From assembly GCA_965212525.1 (NCBI GenBank), contig CBDBVC010000059.1:167276-231275 (forward strand): 64,000 nucleotides of DNA, read 5' to 3'. This document shows, piece by piece, positions 17,176-26,738 of this stretch; the first letter of the stretch is position 1, and each line of letters opens with the position of its first letter. This DNA comes from SZUA-38 sp965212525. GTDB taxonomy: Bacteria; Pseudomonadota; Gammaproteobacteria; Xanthomonadales; SZUA-38. Below the pieces are notes generated by a model that had not been told where the DNA came from, made no database searches, and saw only the letters and a list, made by a program, of their open reading frames with translations. A program made the position numbers and the translations under genes.

Positions 17176-18546
17176 TCAGCTGAGCACCACGATATACGAT
17201 CCCTGTCCACGGCGTACCTTGACCATGTAGCGGTTGTCGTCATTCAGAATACGATTCACATCATCGATAGACGTGACCTTGTTGCGGTTGATTTCAGTGA
17301 TGATATCGCCGCGCTGCAAGCCGAATCGTTCTGCCTTCGAGCCGGATTCGACCGACTGGATCATGACACCCTCGACATCGCTTGCCAGCGGATGATTCGA
17401 CGGTATTTCCGACAGCATGACGCCGCCAAGATCGGACGGGTCATCCGCTTCCTGTTCGGGCTCGTCATTCTGCGCCAGTGATTCACGCGCACCCAGACGG
17501 GCCTTTGTGCTGCGGCGTTCGCCGTCACGAATGTATTCGATATCGACCGATTCGCCTGGTCTCTTGAGGCCGATATGGTTGCGAAGGTCATTGAAGTTTT
17601 CGACCTCCTCACCATCGATTGACACGATCAGGTCATAGTTTTCCAGACCGGCACGTTCGGCTGCGGTATTGGTTTCGACTTCCCGGATCAGTGCACCGGT
17701 GGCCTTCTCAAGACCCAGGTAATCGGCCAGTTCACGGTTCAGTGGCTGACCCTGGATACCCAGCAGGCCACGACGTACCGAACCGAATTCGAGAATCTGT
17801 GTGTAGACCGAATTCACCATGCTGCTCGGTATGGCAAAGCCGATACCGACACTGCCGCCGCTGGGGCCGAGGATGGCCGTGTTGATCCCGATCAGTTCAC
17901 CCTGCAGGTTGATCAGTGCACCGCCCGAATTGCCGCGATTGATCGAGGCGTCGGTCTGAATGAAATCCTCGTAATTCTCGATATTCAGGCCGGATCTGCC
18001 CTTGGCAGAAACGATCCCTGACGTGACCGTGCCGCCAAGACCAAAGGGGTTGCCGATGGCCAGCACATAATCGCCGACCTCCAGGCTGTCGGAATCGCCG
18101 ATTGGCAGAGCGGTCAGGTTGCTGCTGTCGACCTTGAGAACGGCAAGATCACTGTCAGCGTCGGAGCCGATCAGTGTGGCTTCGAGCTGTCGCTGGTCGC
18201 TGAGCCCGATCATGATTTCGTCGGCATTGTCGATGACATGATGATTGGTGAGAATGTAGCCCTGTGCTGCATCGACGATCACGCCTGAACCAAGGCTGCC
18301 TGTCTGGCGTTCACTGGGTTGCTGCGGGATATCGAAGAATCTGCGGAAAAACGGATCCTGCAGCATGGGGTTGTTCTCGACTTCGACCGTGCCGCGGGTT
18401 GAGATGTTGACCACGGCAGGGGACACCTGCTTCACCAGAGGAGCCAGGCTGACTTCACGCGGGATGGCACCTGCCAGTGCAGCCTGCCCGAATAGCACAG
18501 CCAGAAAAATTGAAAAGACGCCTGTGGCGAGCCTGTTCGTTCTCAT
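17176..18546 (-). CDS. degQ: periplasmic serine endoprotease, Do/DegQ family
   Basis: A 456-residue HtrA-family protease with a signal peptide (residues 1-25). The trypsin-like domain shows the catalytic triad in TNHHVI, DSDLAVLKV and GNSGGAL. Two PDZ domains follow (about 260-350 and 365-456). The LA loop after the first strand is short (NNPMLQDPFFRRFF), as in DegQ and MucD, rather than long as in DegP. It should act as a periplasmic chaperone-protease for misfolded envelope proteins. It is monocistronic, ends at a terminator, and has a divergent promoter region shared with the SDR gene. Confidence 0.92.
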   Translation of the reverse strand: MRTNRLATGVFSIFLAVLFGQAALAGAIPREVSLAPLVKQVSPAVVNISTRGTVEVENNPMLQDPFFRRFFDIPQQPSERQTGSLGSGVIVDAAQGYILTNHHVIDNADEIMIGLSDQRQLEATLIGSDADSDLAVLKVDSSNLTALPIGDSDSLEVGDYVLAIGNPFGLGGTVTSGIVSAKGRSGLNIENYEDFIQTDASINRGNSGGALINLQGELIGINTAILGPSGGSVGIGFAIPSSMVNSVYTQILEFGSVRRGLLGIQGQPLNRELADYLGLEKATGALIREVETNTAAERAGLENYDLIVSIDGEEVENFNDLRNHIGLKRPGESVDIEYIRDGERRSTKARLGARESLAQNDEPEQEADDPSDLGGVMLSEIPSNHPLASDVEGVMIQSVESGSKAERFGLQRGDIITEINRNKVTSIDDVNRILNDDNRYMVKVRRGQGSYIVVLS

Positions 18547-18700
18547 ACAATCACCTGTAATAATGGAATGTCATCATAGACCCTGAAATTTCAGATCAGT
18601 TCAGCACAAATCTGACGAAATTCATCATGATGCATCGTCTGCAGAGATCACATCACGTACAATATCGCTCTTATTTCTGCTGCTGTCGAGTATCGCCCGG

Positions 18701-19426
18701 ATGAGTGCAACACAACGTGAATTCAAGCCTGACGAGAACGCCCTTTCCGAACAGGTGATTCTGATCACCGGTGCGACAGGTGGAATAGGTCAGGCGCTGA
18801 CACGTGCCTGTGCGGGCCTGGGAGCCACGGTGATTGCCTGTGGCCGCAAGATACCGGCCCTCAATCGCCTGGCAGACGAGGTGGTGGCAGCGGGTGGTCC
18901 CGAACCACTGATCTATCCCATCGACCTGTCGGGTGCCACACCCGATGATTACCAGACACTGGTACATGCCATCGAGGACAACCTGGGCAGGCTTGATGCC
19001 ATTGTTCATCTGGCAGCCGAATTCAAGGGCCTGGTTCAGATCGACCAGATCGAGACGCAGGACTGGCTCAATACCTTCCAGATCGGGCTGACAGCACCCT
19101 GGCTGCTGAATCAGATGGCAAGGCCACTGCTGGCAAAACGAGACGACGGCAGGCCGGCACGCATCCTGTTTGCACTCGATGATGCTGCACAGAACAGGAA
19201 GCCCTACATGGGTGCCTACGGCATCAGCAAGTCAGGTCTTGAGGCGATGTGCAGCATCAGTTCGGAAGAGTATGAATCATCAGGCATCATCGTCAGCGGC
19301 GTCAGCACAGGGCCGGTGAAAACGGCCCATCGCAAGAAGCTGTATATCGAAGAGGAAAATCCGCTGCTGAAGGAGCCGCTCGAGGCGGCCACCTGTTACC
19401 TCGAACTGCTCTGCAGCCCGGACTGA
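18701..19426 (+). CDS. SDR family oxidoreductase (YciK-like)
   Basis: A 241-residue classical short-chain dehydrogenase. The cofactor motif TGATGGIG is near residue 24, the NAG-like position reads HLAAEFKG, and the active-site YGISK lies near 167. The overall pattern (SEQVILITGATGGIGQAL, PWLLNQMARPLLAKRDDG, YESSGI) is close to the YciK family of gammaproteobacteria, whose substrate is unknown. The catalytic Ser position is replaced in FALDDAAQ, so activity may be altered. It is convergent with the HAD lipoprotein gene, 10 bp away. Confidence 0.82.
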   Translation: MSATQREFKPDENALSEQVILITGATGGIGQALTRACAGLGATVIACGRKIPALNRLADEVVAAGGPEPLIYPIDLSGATPDDYQTLVHAIEDNLGRLDAIVHLAAEFKGLVQIDQIETQDWLNTFQIGLTAPWLLNQMARPLLAKRDDGRPARILFALDDAAQNRKPYMGAYGISKSGLEAMCSISSEEYESSGIIVSGVSTGPVKTAHRKKLYIEEENPLLKEPLEAATCYLELLCSPD

Positions 19427-19436
19427 GTTCAGCCGG

Positions 19437-20375
19437 TCACGGGCAATCAGACCTGTCCAGGGAAAGCGAATCGGGCAAATCGAAATTGTGGGTACTGAAG
19501 ACAGACTCTAGAGTCTGCAACGCTGGCAGGGCAGCATCCCAGTCGTTACGCACGGCGGCATCATCAAAACGGTCGATGCGATCCTGCTCACCCGTGAAGT
19601 GATAGACATCCGAGTCTACACCGTACTCATTCAGCGTTTCAGCCATGTTGTCGACGTTGTACTGCTTGTCATCGACAAACACAACATGTGAGGGCCAGGG
19701 CTGTCCGGACTTCTGCAGCAGCCCGGCCAGCATGCGTCCCTTGTGCTGACCGGCAACCATCAGCACGCCGTCCTCGTAGAGCACGTCACGATCCTTGTCG
19801 CCGAGCTTGAACAGTCCATTGATGCTGGGTATCGGTGCCATATCGTCAAACAGGATGGACTGACGCCTCAGTTCACGAAAAGTTGGCAGCCGGAATTCAT
19901 GACCGCGAGCGGTCAGTACCATGGCGTCGATGTCTTGTGCATGCAGCATTCCCATCACGTCAACAATGAGCGGATCGGTCAGCTGCATGGCACCGGCATG
20001 ATAGAGGGCACCCTGAACCTGCAGCAGCCTGTTGACCTTGCCCGGATCACAGTTGTCCAGTCCCTTCTGCCAGCCGTACCATTGATCCGACCCCAGGTCA
20101 GACCTCATCGCCAGCAGGGTATTGTCAAGATCGAAGATCACCAGCAATTCGCCGCTCGGCAAACTGGCCGACAGTTCGGTAATTCGTTGCATGATGTCAG
20201 ACATCGTGTCCACCTGATGGTGCGAGACGATGGCAGGTTCATCAACCCGATCGGGATTGCTGCTACAGGCACTGAGGATCAGTACCGTCAGCAGTGCGAT
20301 GTATCGTGTGGCGAGGGGGGTGTGATTGCGAATAAGACGGGCGGTGATAGTCATGTGGGTTAATGCTGAGCTCAT
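19437..20375 (-). CDS. DUF2608 HAD-like phosphatase, predicted lipoprotein
   Basis: A HAD-superfamily protein of up to 312 residues; an internal ATG near residue 8 is a plausible alternative start. It has a hydrophobic N-terminus with the lipobox-like LILSAC. Motif I is IFDLDNTLLA, motif II is LTARGHE and motif IV is FVDDKQYNVD. These assign it to the DUF2608 group, members of which are secreted or lipid-anchored acid phosphatase-like proteins. The substrate cannot be deduced. It is transcribed toward the SDR gene. Confidence 0.78.
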   Translation of the reverse strand: MSSALTHMTITARLIRNHTPLATRYIALLTVLILSACSSNPDRVDEPAIVSHHQVDTMSDIMQRITELSASLPSGELLVIFDLDNTLLAMRSDLGSDQWYGWQKGLDNCDPGKVNRLLQVQGALYHAGAMQLTDPLIVDVMGMLHAQDIDAMVLTARGHEFRLPTFRELRRQSILFDDMAPIPSINGLFKLGDKDRDVLYEDGVLMVAGQHKGRMLAGLLQKSGQPWPSHVVFVDDKQYNVDNMAETLNEYGVDSDVYHFTGEQDRIDRFDDAAVRNDWDAALPALQTLESVFSTHNFDLPDSLSLDRSDCP

Positions 20376-20426
20376 TTTTCGGATCGTCGCACATTATAGC
20401 CCGAGCTTGATGACAGATGTGTGGCT

Positions 20427-21125
20427 TCAGTCTGAGGAAGCCTGCCATTCGCCCTGCTGGAACAGCTGCAGCGGGCGGTAATTGTGCTTGTAGTGCATCT
20501 TCGGATGATTACGGATCCAGTACCCCAGATAGAGCCAGGGCAAGCGCATTTCATGCGCAATTCTGATCTGGGTCAGTATGGCATAGACACCAAGGCTGCG
20601 TGAGGCCAGGGTTGGCTCGAAAAAGCTGTACACGGCAGACAGGCCGCTTTCCAGGCGATCGGTCACCGAGGTTGCCACCAGTGTGCCATCAAGCCTCAAG
20701 TCGATAAACCAGGTGTCGGCCCAGCTGCTGAGAAGAAACTGCTCGAAATCCTCACGCCGCGGCTGATCCATCACGCCACCCGGGTGGCGGGCCGCCAGAT
20801 AGGCCTCGTAGAGGCGAAAATGTTCCTCACTGAAACGTGCCGGTTGTTCGACGATGTCAAGGTCGCTGTTTGTGCGCTGACAGCGCTTCTGTTGCCGGTT
20901 GGGCGTGAAGCCGAACACCGATACCCGCGAGGGGACGCAGGCATCACAGCCCTGACAATGCGGTTTGAAGATCACATCGCCTGCTCGCCTGAAGCCGGAA
21001 TTGGCCATTGAATGGTAGATATGGCGCTGATGATCCACAGAGGGATCGACAATCAGGTTTCTGCTCAGGCGATCATCGAAATAGCCGCAGGGGTGCTCCA
21101 GGGTCTGCAGAATCCTCAGTTTCAT
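20427..21125 (-). CDS. bpt: leucyl-tRNA--protein transferase (aspartate/glutamate leucyltransferase)
   Basis: A 232-residue enzyme of the Bpt family, related to eukaryotic arginyltransferases. It adds Leu to N-terminal Asp or Glu and so marks proteins for the ClpS-ClpAP N-end rule pathway. Signature features are the Cys-containing KPHCQGCDACVPSRV near residue 55, the PCGYF/YHSMANSGFRR start, and the C-terminal YLGYWIRNHPKMHYKHNYRP. The length is typical. In many gammaproteobacteria bpt is next to aat and clpS, but neither is adjacent here. Confidence 0.94.
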   Translation of the reverse strand: MKLRILQTLEHPCGYFDDRLSRNLIVDPSVDHQRHIYHSMANSGFRRAGDVIFKPHCQGCDACVPSRVSVFGFTPNRQQKRCQRTNSDLDIVEQPARFSEEHFRLYEAYLAARHPGGVMDQPRREDFEQFLLSSWADTWFIDLRLDGTLVATSVTDRLESGLSAVYSFFEPTLASRSLGVYAILTQIRIAHEMRLPWLYLGYWIRNHPKMHYKHNYRPLQLFQQGEWQASSD

Positions 21126-21220
21126 GGCGATTTGCGTTCGGTATCCATGGTTACTTATACCATTGACCCGATGTCTGGAAAACCGTTCCTCATCCGACTG
21201 TGCAGACGCCAGAATGAAAA

Positions 21221-21250
21221 AGGGCCCGGTCTGTCAGAAAGCCGGGCCCT
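21221..21250 (-). terminator. rho-independent terminator of the M16 peptidase gene
   Basis: Read leftward, AGGGCCCGG and CCGGGCCCT form a nine-base perfect stem with a 12-base loop, followed by TTTTTCATT. It starts 26 bp after the peptidase stop. Confidence 0.9.
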
Positions 21251-21276
21251 GGATTACCGATACTTGAACTGAGTGT

Positions 21277-24174
21277 TCAGTCGAAGATGGTTTCGATTGG
21301 TCTGATCGTGACGCTGTCCTTGTCCAGTCCGAGATCGAGAATCTCGATCAGAGCATCCTCGTCCAGCAGTTCCTGCGGCTTATCCGTGTTGTATTCAAGC
21401 TTTGACAGCGTATTGCCCACCAGCCTGGATTGCAGATCTTCGGCATCACTGCTGATGAACACATACTGCATGTTTTCAGTCTGCAGATGGTTGCGAATCG
21501 CACGGTTGACAACATCGACGGTCATGGTCGCCAGTGCTTCTCGAATGTAGTCGGCAAACCGATCGACGCCATAGTACTCACTGTCGAGTGCATAGCCGAG
21601 CTGGCGGAACTGGCTTGAGGCCAGCAGGCTGACGTACTTGTCGAGGAAGTTACGGGTGGCATTGAAATCTTCTTCCGTCATGCCATCACTGATCAGTTTG
21701 TCGAGCTCGTACAATGCGGCACGGGTGGCAAAGTGGGCGTCATTATTGGATCGCAACGGGCGAATCCAGATCTGGAAAATCTGCTGCTGGCGTCCGATAT
21801 TGGCGTTCGGCATGCTTCTGAACATGCCGCGAGGGAAATACTCGATGTAGGCATAATCACCGTAGTTCATGCCACGGACCTCACGAATTCGCTGGTACAG
21901 GTACGAATTGGTACTGCGGTGCTCACCCAGCCAGGAACGGGCCAGCCACAGTGCTACCCAGTCATCATCGCCGCGTCGGATGTCAATCGGGAAGCCAAAG
22001 GACACCGCCACGGCTGGAGTCTCCTTCTGGATGATCGTTGCTGCACGCCCGGACAGTGCCGGTGCTGCAGGAATCTCTGCAGAGCCGGCCTCACCAACTG
22101 GCAGATTCGACAGGTCCTTCATCAGGCGGTCACGGAAGGCATCACTGTAACCACCGGCAAGTCCGACAGTCAGAGCCTGCTGGGTATAGTGTTCACGATA
22201 GAACGCCTTGACGTCATCCAGGGTGATGGCTTCCAGCTCTGACACATCACCGAGGTTCAGGTAACCGTAAGGGTGGTCCGGACCATAGAGATCAAGATAG
22301 AGCTGTTCCTTGCCCAGTTCCTCATCGTTGTTGCCTCTGAGGTCAGTGCGGATGGCGTTGAGCTGCTGCGTCTTGAGACGGTCAAAGTCGTCCTCACGCC
22401 AGCCGGGGTTGAGCAGCATGTTGCCGACAAGCGCATACCAGTCGTCGAGGTTGTCCTTGTGGACGCCACCGCTGAAACGGGTCATCTCCTTGTCCACCTG
22501 GTTGCCAAATCCGGCTGCCATGGGATACAGGGCCTTGTTGATCTCATCGATGGTCATTGCGGCCGAACCGCCTTCGGTGATCATCTGTGCGGTCAATGCA
22601 GCCAGACCATGCTTGCCGGCCGGATCTGATGCCGGGCCTGCATTGAACAGCAGCGAAACGTTGACCAGATCGGCATTGCTCTTCATTTCGACCAGTTCGA
22701 TGTCGGCGGCCTTCCTGTTGGCAATGTCAGCGACCTCGGCATCGATGTCACGAATGGCCGAGGCTGCACTCATGCTTTCGTCGTTCGACAGGGACAGGGC
22801 CACGCGATTGCTGTCTTTCAGATAGCGATTTGCGGCATCGATCAGGTGATCAGGGGTGAGTTCATCATAACGCGCATAAAGATCATTGATGAATTCCGGA
22901 TCACGATCGAACTGCACATAGCTGGTCAGAATGCTGCCGATCGAGGTGGAATTGTCCATGCCGCCGGCAAAACCGTAGCGCAATGCCGATTTGGTCTCCT
23001 GCAGTTTCTTGTCATCAACTTTCTCGGTTCGCATGCGAACCAGGGTATCCATGATATCGGTCAGTACCTTTTCGGCATTGGCCACATCGGTGAGTCTGGC
23101 ACCGAAATAGATCAGCGCGGGGTCCTTTCGAGTCGGGAAATAGCTGAAGAACTGGTCTGCACTCTGGTCGGTGTTGACCACCTTCTTGTAGACGTCCGAG
23201 GTCTGACCGAAATACAGGTCGGCTGCAATGTTCAGTGCCGGGTAATCGGTGCTGTTCCGTTCCGTTGCCGGGCCGTGGTAGGCCACCAGCAGCCAGGGCT
23301 GTGTCGGTGCTTCCCACTGCACATGGTCATACGCCGGTGCCGTCTGTGGCTCATCGCGAGGAATCTCGATGTCATAATCACCGCCTTCCCAGGGGCCAAA
23401 GTTCTGCTTGACCAGTTCAAAGGTCTGCTCCGGATCGACATCACCCACCAGGATGACGGCGGCCTTTTCAGGTCGGTACCAGCGGTCGAAGAACACCTCG
23501 GAGTATTCCATCTGGTTCGGCATGTCCTCGATGTCCTTGAAAAAGCCCATCGTGGTGTGCTTGTAGGTGTGATTCTGATAGGCGATGTCGCGAATCCGTT
23601 CGAACATTTTCTGCACCGGATTCGAATAGTTTTTCAGGTACTCACCCTTGACTGCCTGGGCCTCTGTGCGGAAATCCTCTTCGCTGTAGGACAGGTTCAT
23701 GAACCTGTCAGCTTCCAGTTTCAGCACGGTTTCAAGATCGGCCCTGGTGAAGTTGATGTAGTAGTTGGTGTAGTCGTCGGTGGTATAGGCATTCTGGTCG
23801 GCACCGGCATTCTTCAGGGTGCTGGCATATTCCTCGGAGCTGATATTCTCCGTACCGCGAAACATCATGTGTTCGAAGAAATGCGCAAACCCGGACTTGC
23901 CCGGTTCAATCTCGTTGCGCGAGCCGGTCTGCACCGGAATCTGCAGTGTGACCACATCGGGATAGGGTGTCTGGACCACCATGACCTTGAGGCCGTTGTC
24001 CAGTTCCCGCATCAGGTAGGGCATGCTGAAGATTCTGTTATCAGCAGCAGTTGATTCGCTGACCTGCGTTTCGGTGCTGGCTTCAGCCACCGGTGCGGTT
24101 GTGCTACCGCTGCTGGCACAGCCGGCAAGCAGGACAGCAGCTGACAGCAGCATGATTAATTGCGCTTTGTTCAT
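21277..24174 (-). CDS. M16 family zinc metallopeptidase, lipoprotein, two-repeat form
   Basis: A 965-residue M16 (pitrilysin/insulinase-like) peptidase. A lipobox LAGC (Cys19) predicts membrane anchoring. The active half has the inverted zinc motif HFFEH (His98, Glu101, His102), with the third ligand Glu in AVKGEYLKN about 76 residues later. The second half has the same fold but no zinc motif, as usual for the family's inactive half. Such periplasmic M16 pairs degrade peptides. It is a single gene ending in a strong terminator. The large open frame on the opposite strand is a shadow. Confidence 0.93.
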   Translation of the reverse strand: MNKAQLIMLLSAAVLLAGCASSGSTTAPVAEASTETQVSESTAADNRIFSMPYLMRELDNGLKVMVVQTPYPDVVTLQIPVQTGSRNEIEPGKSGFAHFFEHMMFRGTENISSEEYASTLKNAGADQNAYTTDDYTNYYINFTRADLETVLKLEADRFMNLSYSEEDFRTEAQAVKGEYLKNYSNPVQKMFERIRDIAYQNHTYKHTTMGFFKDIEDMPNQMEYSEVFFDRWYRPEKAAVILVGDVDPEQTFELVKQNFGPWEGGDYDIEIPRDEPQTAPAYDHVQWEAPTQPWLLVAYHGPATERNSTDYPALNIAADLYFGQTSDVYKKVVNTDQSADQFFSYFPTRKDPALIYFGARLTDVANAEKVLTDIMDTLVRMRTEKVDDKKLQETKSALRYGFAGGMDNSTSIGSILTSYVQFDRDPEFINDLYARYDELTPDHLIDAANRYLKDSNRVALSLSNDESMSAASAIRDIDAEVADIANRKAADIELVEMKSNADLVNVSLLFNAGPASDPAGKHGLAALTAQMITEGGSAAMTIDEINKALYPMAAGFGNQVDKEMTRFSGGVHKDNLDDWYALVGNMLLNPGWREDDFDRLKTQQLNAIRTDLRGNNDEELGKEQLYLDLYGPDHPYGYLNLGDVSELEAITLDDVKAFYREHYTQQALTVGLAGGYSDAFRDRLMKDLSNLPVGEAGSAEIPAAPALSGRAATIIQKETPAVAVSFGFPIDIRRGDDDWVALWLARSWLGEHRSTNSYLYQRIREVRGMNYGDYAYIEYFPRGMFRSMPNANIGRQQQIFQIWIRPLRSNNDAHFATRAALYELDKLISDGMTEEDFNATRNFLDKYVSLLASSQFRQLGYALDSEYYGVDRFADYIREALATMTVDVVNRAIRNHLQTENMQYVFISSDAEDLQSRLVGNTLSKLEYNTDKPQELLDEDALIEILDLGLDKDSVTIRPIETIFD

Positions 24175-24333
24175 GTTGTTTCCTTGAGTCGTTTCTTCAG
24201 ACGCCCGGCAACGGGTTGAGCCGCTGACAGGGCATACGTCGGCAAATTGATGAGTTAGCGGCCTAGCATGACCGATGTGACTATTTCTGGCAAGCCGAAA
24301 TCCGACGAGCGACAGTTAACATTGCGGTCGGAT

Positions 24334-25005
24334 TCAGGGCAATCCGATCCGCGTCAGACCGCTTTTGCTGAGCACCTGATCCCACGGGAACAGCGGACCG
24401 GGGTCCATTTTGCGCCGGACCTGTTTTTCCGGATCGTCAGCGGCGGGCATCATGGCCGTGTCGAGTTCCTCATGCCCGGCAACCGTGTTGATTCCTTCAT
24501 GTCTGTCGATCAACCACCGCATCAGCTCGATCAGCGCCTCGATCTGTTCATCAGGATAGGGTTCGGTCATGTGCTGATTGTTGCTGTGATGCCAGTCAGG
24601 ATATCGACCGCGATTCACCAGTTCGATGCCGATGCTGTGTTCATTGTGACCGCGAACATGATGTGCAATCCGGTCGTCATTGACATATTGTTCGATGCGG
24701 CCATGCCGGTCGATGTAGAAATGACCCGAGTTGCCGGTACCGGACTGAGGATAATGCACCTGCTCACCATACTGGCGTGCCATCTCCAGATCAGGCAGTT
24801 CGGTACAGTGAATCACTATCAGATTGATGGCAGAGACATCCCTGGCATCGAGCTTGTCCTGCCAGGGCAGCAGATTCTGGTGAATTGTCGGTCTGGAAGC
24901 ACTCATTGGCGCAAGTGTATCATTCTCCCGATCCTTCTGGCCCGCATGACAGCTGGCAATCATTAGACTACCGACCAGTGTGAACAGACTTATGTGTGCT
25001 CTCAT
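24334..25005 (-). CDS. N-acetylmuramoyl-L-alanine amidase (Amidase_2), lipoprotein
   Basis: A 223-residue AmpD-like zinc amidase that cleaves between MurNAc and the stem peptide. The lipobox MIASC (Cys19) places it in the envelope. The first zinc His is in LIVIHCTEL, a GHFYIDRHGRIEQYV strand follows, and the later ligands lie in NTVAGHEELD and the DPGPLFPW segment. The RIAHHVRGHNEHSIGIELVN stretch is typical of Amidase_2. It lies 13 bp after the cmoB stop and is read in the same direction, so it may be the last gene of the cmoA-cmoB transcript. Confidence 0.9.
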   Translation of the reverse strand: MRAHISLFTLVGSLMIASCHAGQKDRENDTLAPMSASRPTIHQNLLPWQDKLDARDVSAINLIVIHCTELPDLEMARQYGEQVHYPQSGTGNSGHFYIDRHGRIEQYVNDDRIAHHVRGHNEHSIGIELVNRGRYPDWHHSNNQHMTEPYPDEQIEALIELMRWLIDRHEGINTVAGHEELDTAMMPAADDPEKQVRRKMDPGPLFPWDQVLSKSGLTRIGLP

Positions 25006-25018
25006 GAGGGTGCTCAGG

Positions 25019-26011
25019 TCAGGGTCTCGTGGCCCGGATCATGGCTCGACGCGGGGCAGGATAACCTTCGATGGTCAGGCTGCTGTCCTGAGGGTCGAGG
25101 AAATCGGCCAGTGACTCGAACTGCATCCAGTCGGTGCGTCGCTGTTCGGCTTCGGTGGTGATGCTGATGTCCTGTACCTCGATGGCCCTGAATCCACATC
25201 GAGCGAGAAAACGCAGCACGATATCGACAGAGGGAATGAACCAGACATTACGCATCTTGGCATACCGGCTTTCTGGAATCAGGCATTGTGCCTCGCCCTC
25301 CAGAACAAGGGTTTCAAGATAGAGTGTACCGCCAGGTCTGAGCCGCTCAAGCATCTGCTGCACATGCTCGATTGGTGATCGCCGGTGATAGAGAATACCC
25401 ATGGAAAAGATGACATCAAATGTATCGAGTGATGATGGTAACCGCTCGATGCCCACTGGCAGGAAGCAGAATCGATCGGTGGGAATGAATTGCCACAGGG
25501 CAGCAAACTGCATGGCGAACAGCAGCGTGGGGTCGATGCCGACAACCAGATCGGCTTCAGATCCGAGCATGCGCCAGCAGTGATAACCACTACCGCAACC
25601 CACATCAAGAACGTGCTTGCCGGCAAGCTGTCCCGGCGAGATGCCAATGCGATCCCACTTCAGGTCAGATCGCCATTCGGTATCGATCATGAGCGAACCG
25701 AGCCGAAACGGGCCCTTGCGCCAGGGATGCAGTTGCATCAGTTGGGCTTTCAGAGCTTCAGGGTCCTGTGGGTTGATTTCATCCAGTCTGCCGACAGCCG
25801 GCTGATTCATCACAATGCTGTCGTTGTCGACAGCCAGTGACGACTGCCCGGACAGCCATTCGACAGCCTGCTGCCATCGTGGCATGTCACCGTGACGGGA
25901 ATTGAAGATCAGCTCATCGAGCAGATTAGAAACATCTTCTATTGCGATTGTTCCGAAAGCCTGTTCGATGCGTGCTGATGACGAGGTGAACGCCCGTCCG
26001 CTGGCGTTCAT
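25019..26011 (-). CDS. cmoB: tRNA U34 carboxymethyltransferase
   Basis: A 330-residue SAM-dependent enzyme that uses carboxy-SAM made by CmoA to convert 5-hydroxyuridine-34 into uridine 5-oxyacetic acid in tRNA. The Rossmann motif VLDVGCGSGYHCWRM, the preceding PFRLGSLMIDTEWRSDLKW and the later FSMGILYHRRSPIEHV and GGTLYLETLVL are all typical of CmoB. The start at 26011 overlaps the cmoA stop as ATGA; the longer frame to 26044 would run into cmoA. Confidence 0.95.
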   Translation of the reverse strand: MNASGRAFTSSSARIEQAFGTIAIEDVSNLLDELIFNSRHGDMPRWQQAVEWLSGQSSLAVDNDSIVMNQPAVGRLDEINPQDPEALKAQLMQLHPWRKGPFRLGSLMIDTEWRSDLKWDRIGISPGQLAGKHVLDVGCGSGYHCWRMLGSEADLVVGIDPTLLFAMQFAALWQFIPTDRFCFLPVGIERLPSSLDTFDVIFSMGILYHRRSPIEHVQQMLERLRPGGTLYLETLVLEGEAQCLIPESRYAKMRNVWFIPSVDIVLRFLARCGFRAIEVQDISITTEAEQRRTDWMQFESLADFLDPQDSSLTIEGYPAPRRAMIRATRP

Positions 26012-26736
26012 TTGATGGCCAGCAGGGTGGTGAAGTTGAAACACTGCTGAAGTATGTGGCAGTCAGAGAATCCGGCGCTGGCCAGTCGCTCACGGTGCGT
26101 CCCGACAGAATCACTGATCAGCACGTTCTCAAGGGCGTTGCGCTTGCCCGCGATCTCGAGTTCGGAATAGCCGTTTGCCCGCTTGAAGTCATGATGGATA
26201 TCGACCAGAAAGTTATTGTCATCATCATCGTCCAGATGCACTTTCTCCGACAGCAGTAATACACCGCCCGGGTTCAATCCCTGGTAGATTCCTTCGATCA
26301 CAGCCTGGCGGCGCGCTGGCTCGACAAACTGCAGTGTGTAGTTCATGACCACCATCGATGCATTCTGTATGTCGGTCTGCTCAAGATCTTCGAGCCTCAG
26401 ATCCACCTCAGCCCTAGGGAATTCCCGTGACAGGATCTGCTGGCACCGTTCCAGCATGGCCTCTGAATTGTCCACGGCGATCACCTTGTTGTCATTCATG
26501 TGCACGGCAGACATGATTGCCATGGTTGACATGCCAAGCGAACAGCCAAGATCGTAGCAGCGGGTCTGTGGTGTTACAAAGCGCCTGGCCACCAGGCGGG
26601 TCAGTGCGATGGTGGTGCCGTAACCTGGCACTGATCGCTTGATCATGTCGGGGAACACATCAACTACTCGGGCACTGAACTCGAACGGTGTGGGTTCATC
26701 CTGCAGATCCTTGTAGATATTATCCCGTTTTCGCAT
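26008..26736 (-). CDS. cmoA: carboxy-S-adenosyl-L-methionine synthase
   Basis: A 242-residue enzyme that makes carboxy-SAM from SAM and prephenate for CmoB. Key segments are the N-terminal FDARVVDVFPDMIKRSVPGY (here FSARVVDVFP), the SAM-binding YDLGCSLGMSTMAI, MVVMNYTLQFV and the GGVLLLSEK strand. The order cmoA-cmoB is the usual gammaproteobacterial one, and the two genes are translationally coupled. It starts 2 bp after the stop of the mechanosensitive channel gene, so all three may share one transcript. Confidence 0.95.
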   Translation of the reverse strand: MRKRDNIYKDLQDEPTPFEFSARVVDVFPDMIKRSVPGYGTTIALTRLVARRFVTPQTRCYDLGCSLGMSTMAIMSAVHMNDNKVIAVDNSEAMLERCQQILSREFPRAEVDLRLEDLEQTDIQNASMVVMNYTLQFVEPARRQAVIEGIYQGLNPGGVLLLSEKVHLDDDDDNNFLVDIHHDFKRANGYSELEIAGKRNALENVLISDSVGTHRERLASAGFSDCHILQQCFNFTTLLAIK

Positions 26737-26738
26737 GA

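Noticed and set aside
22846..24054. 402-codon open frame antisense to the M16 peptidase gene
   Set aside because: Follows the codon structure of the opposite strand; the M16 gene is complete and well supported.
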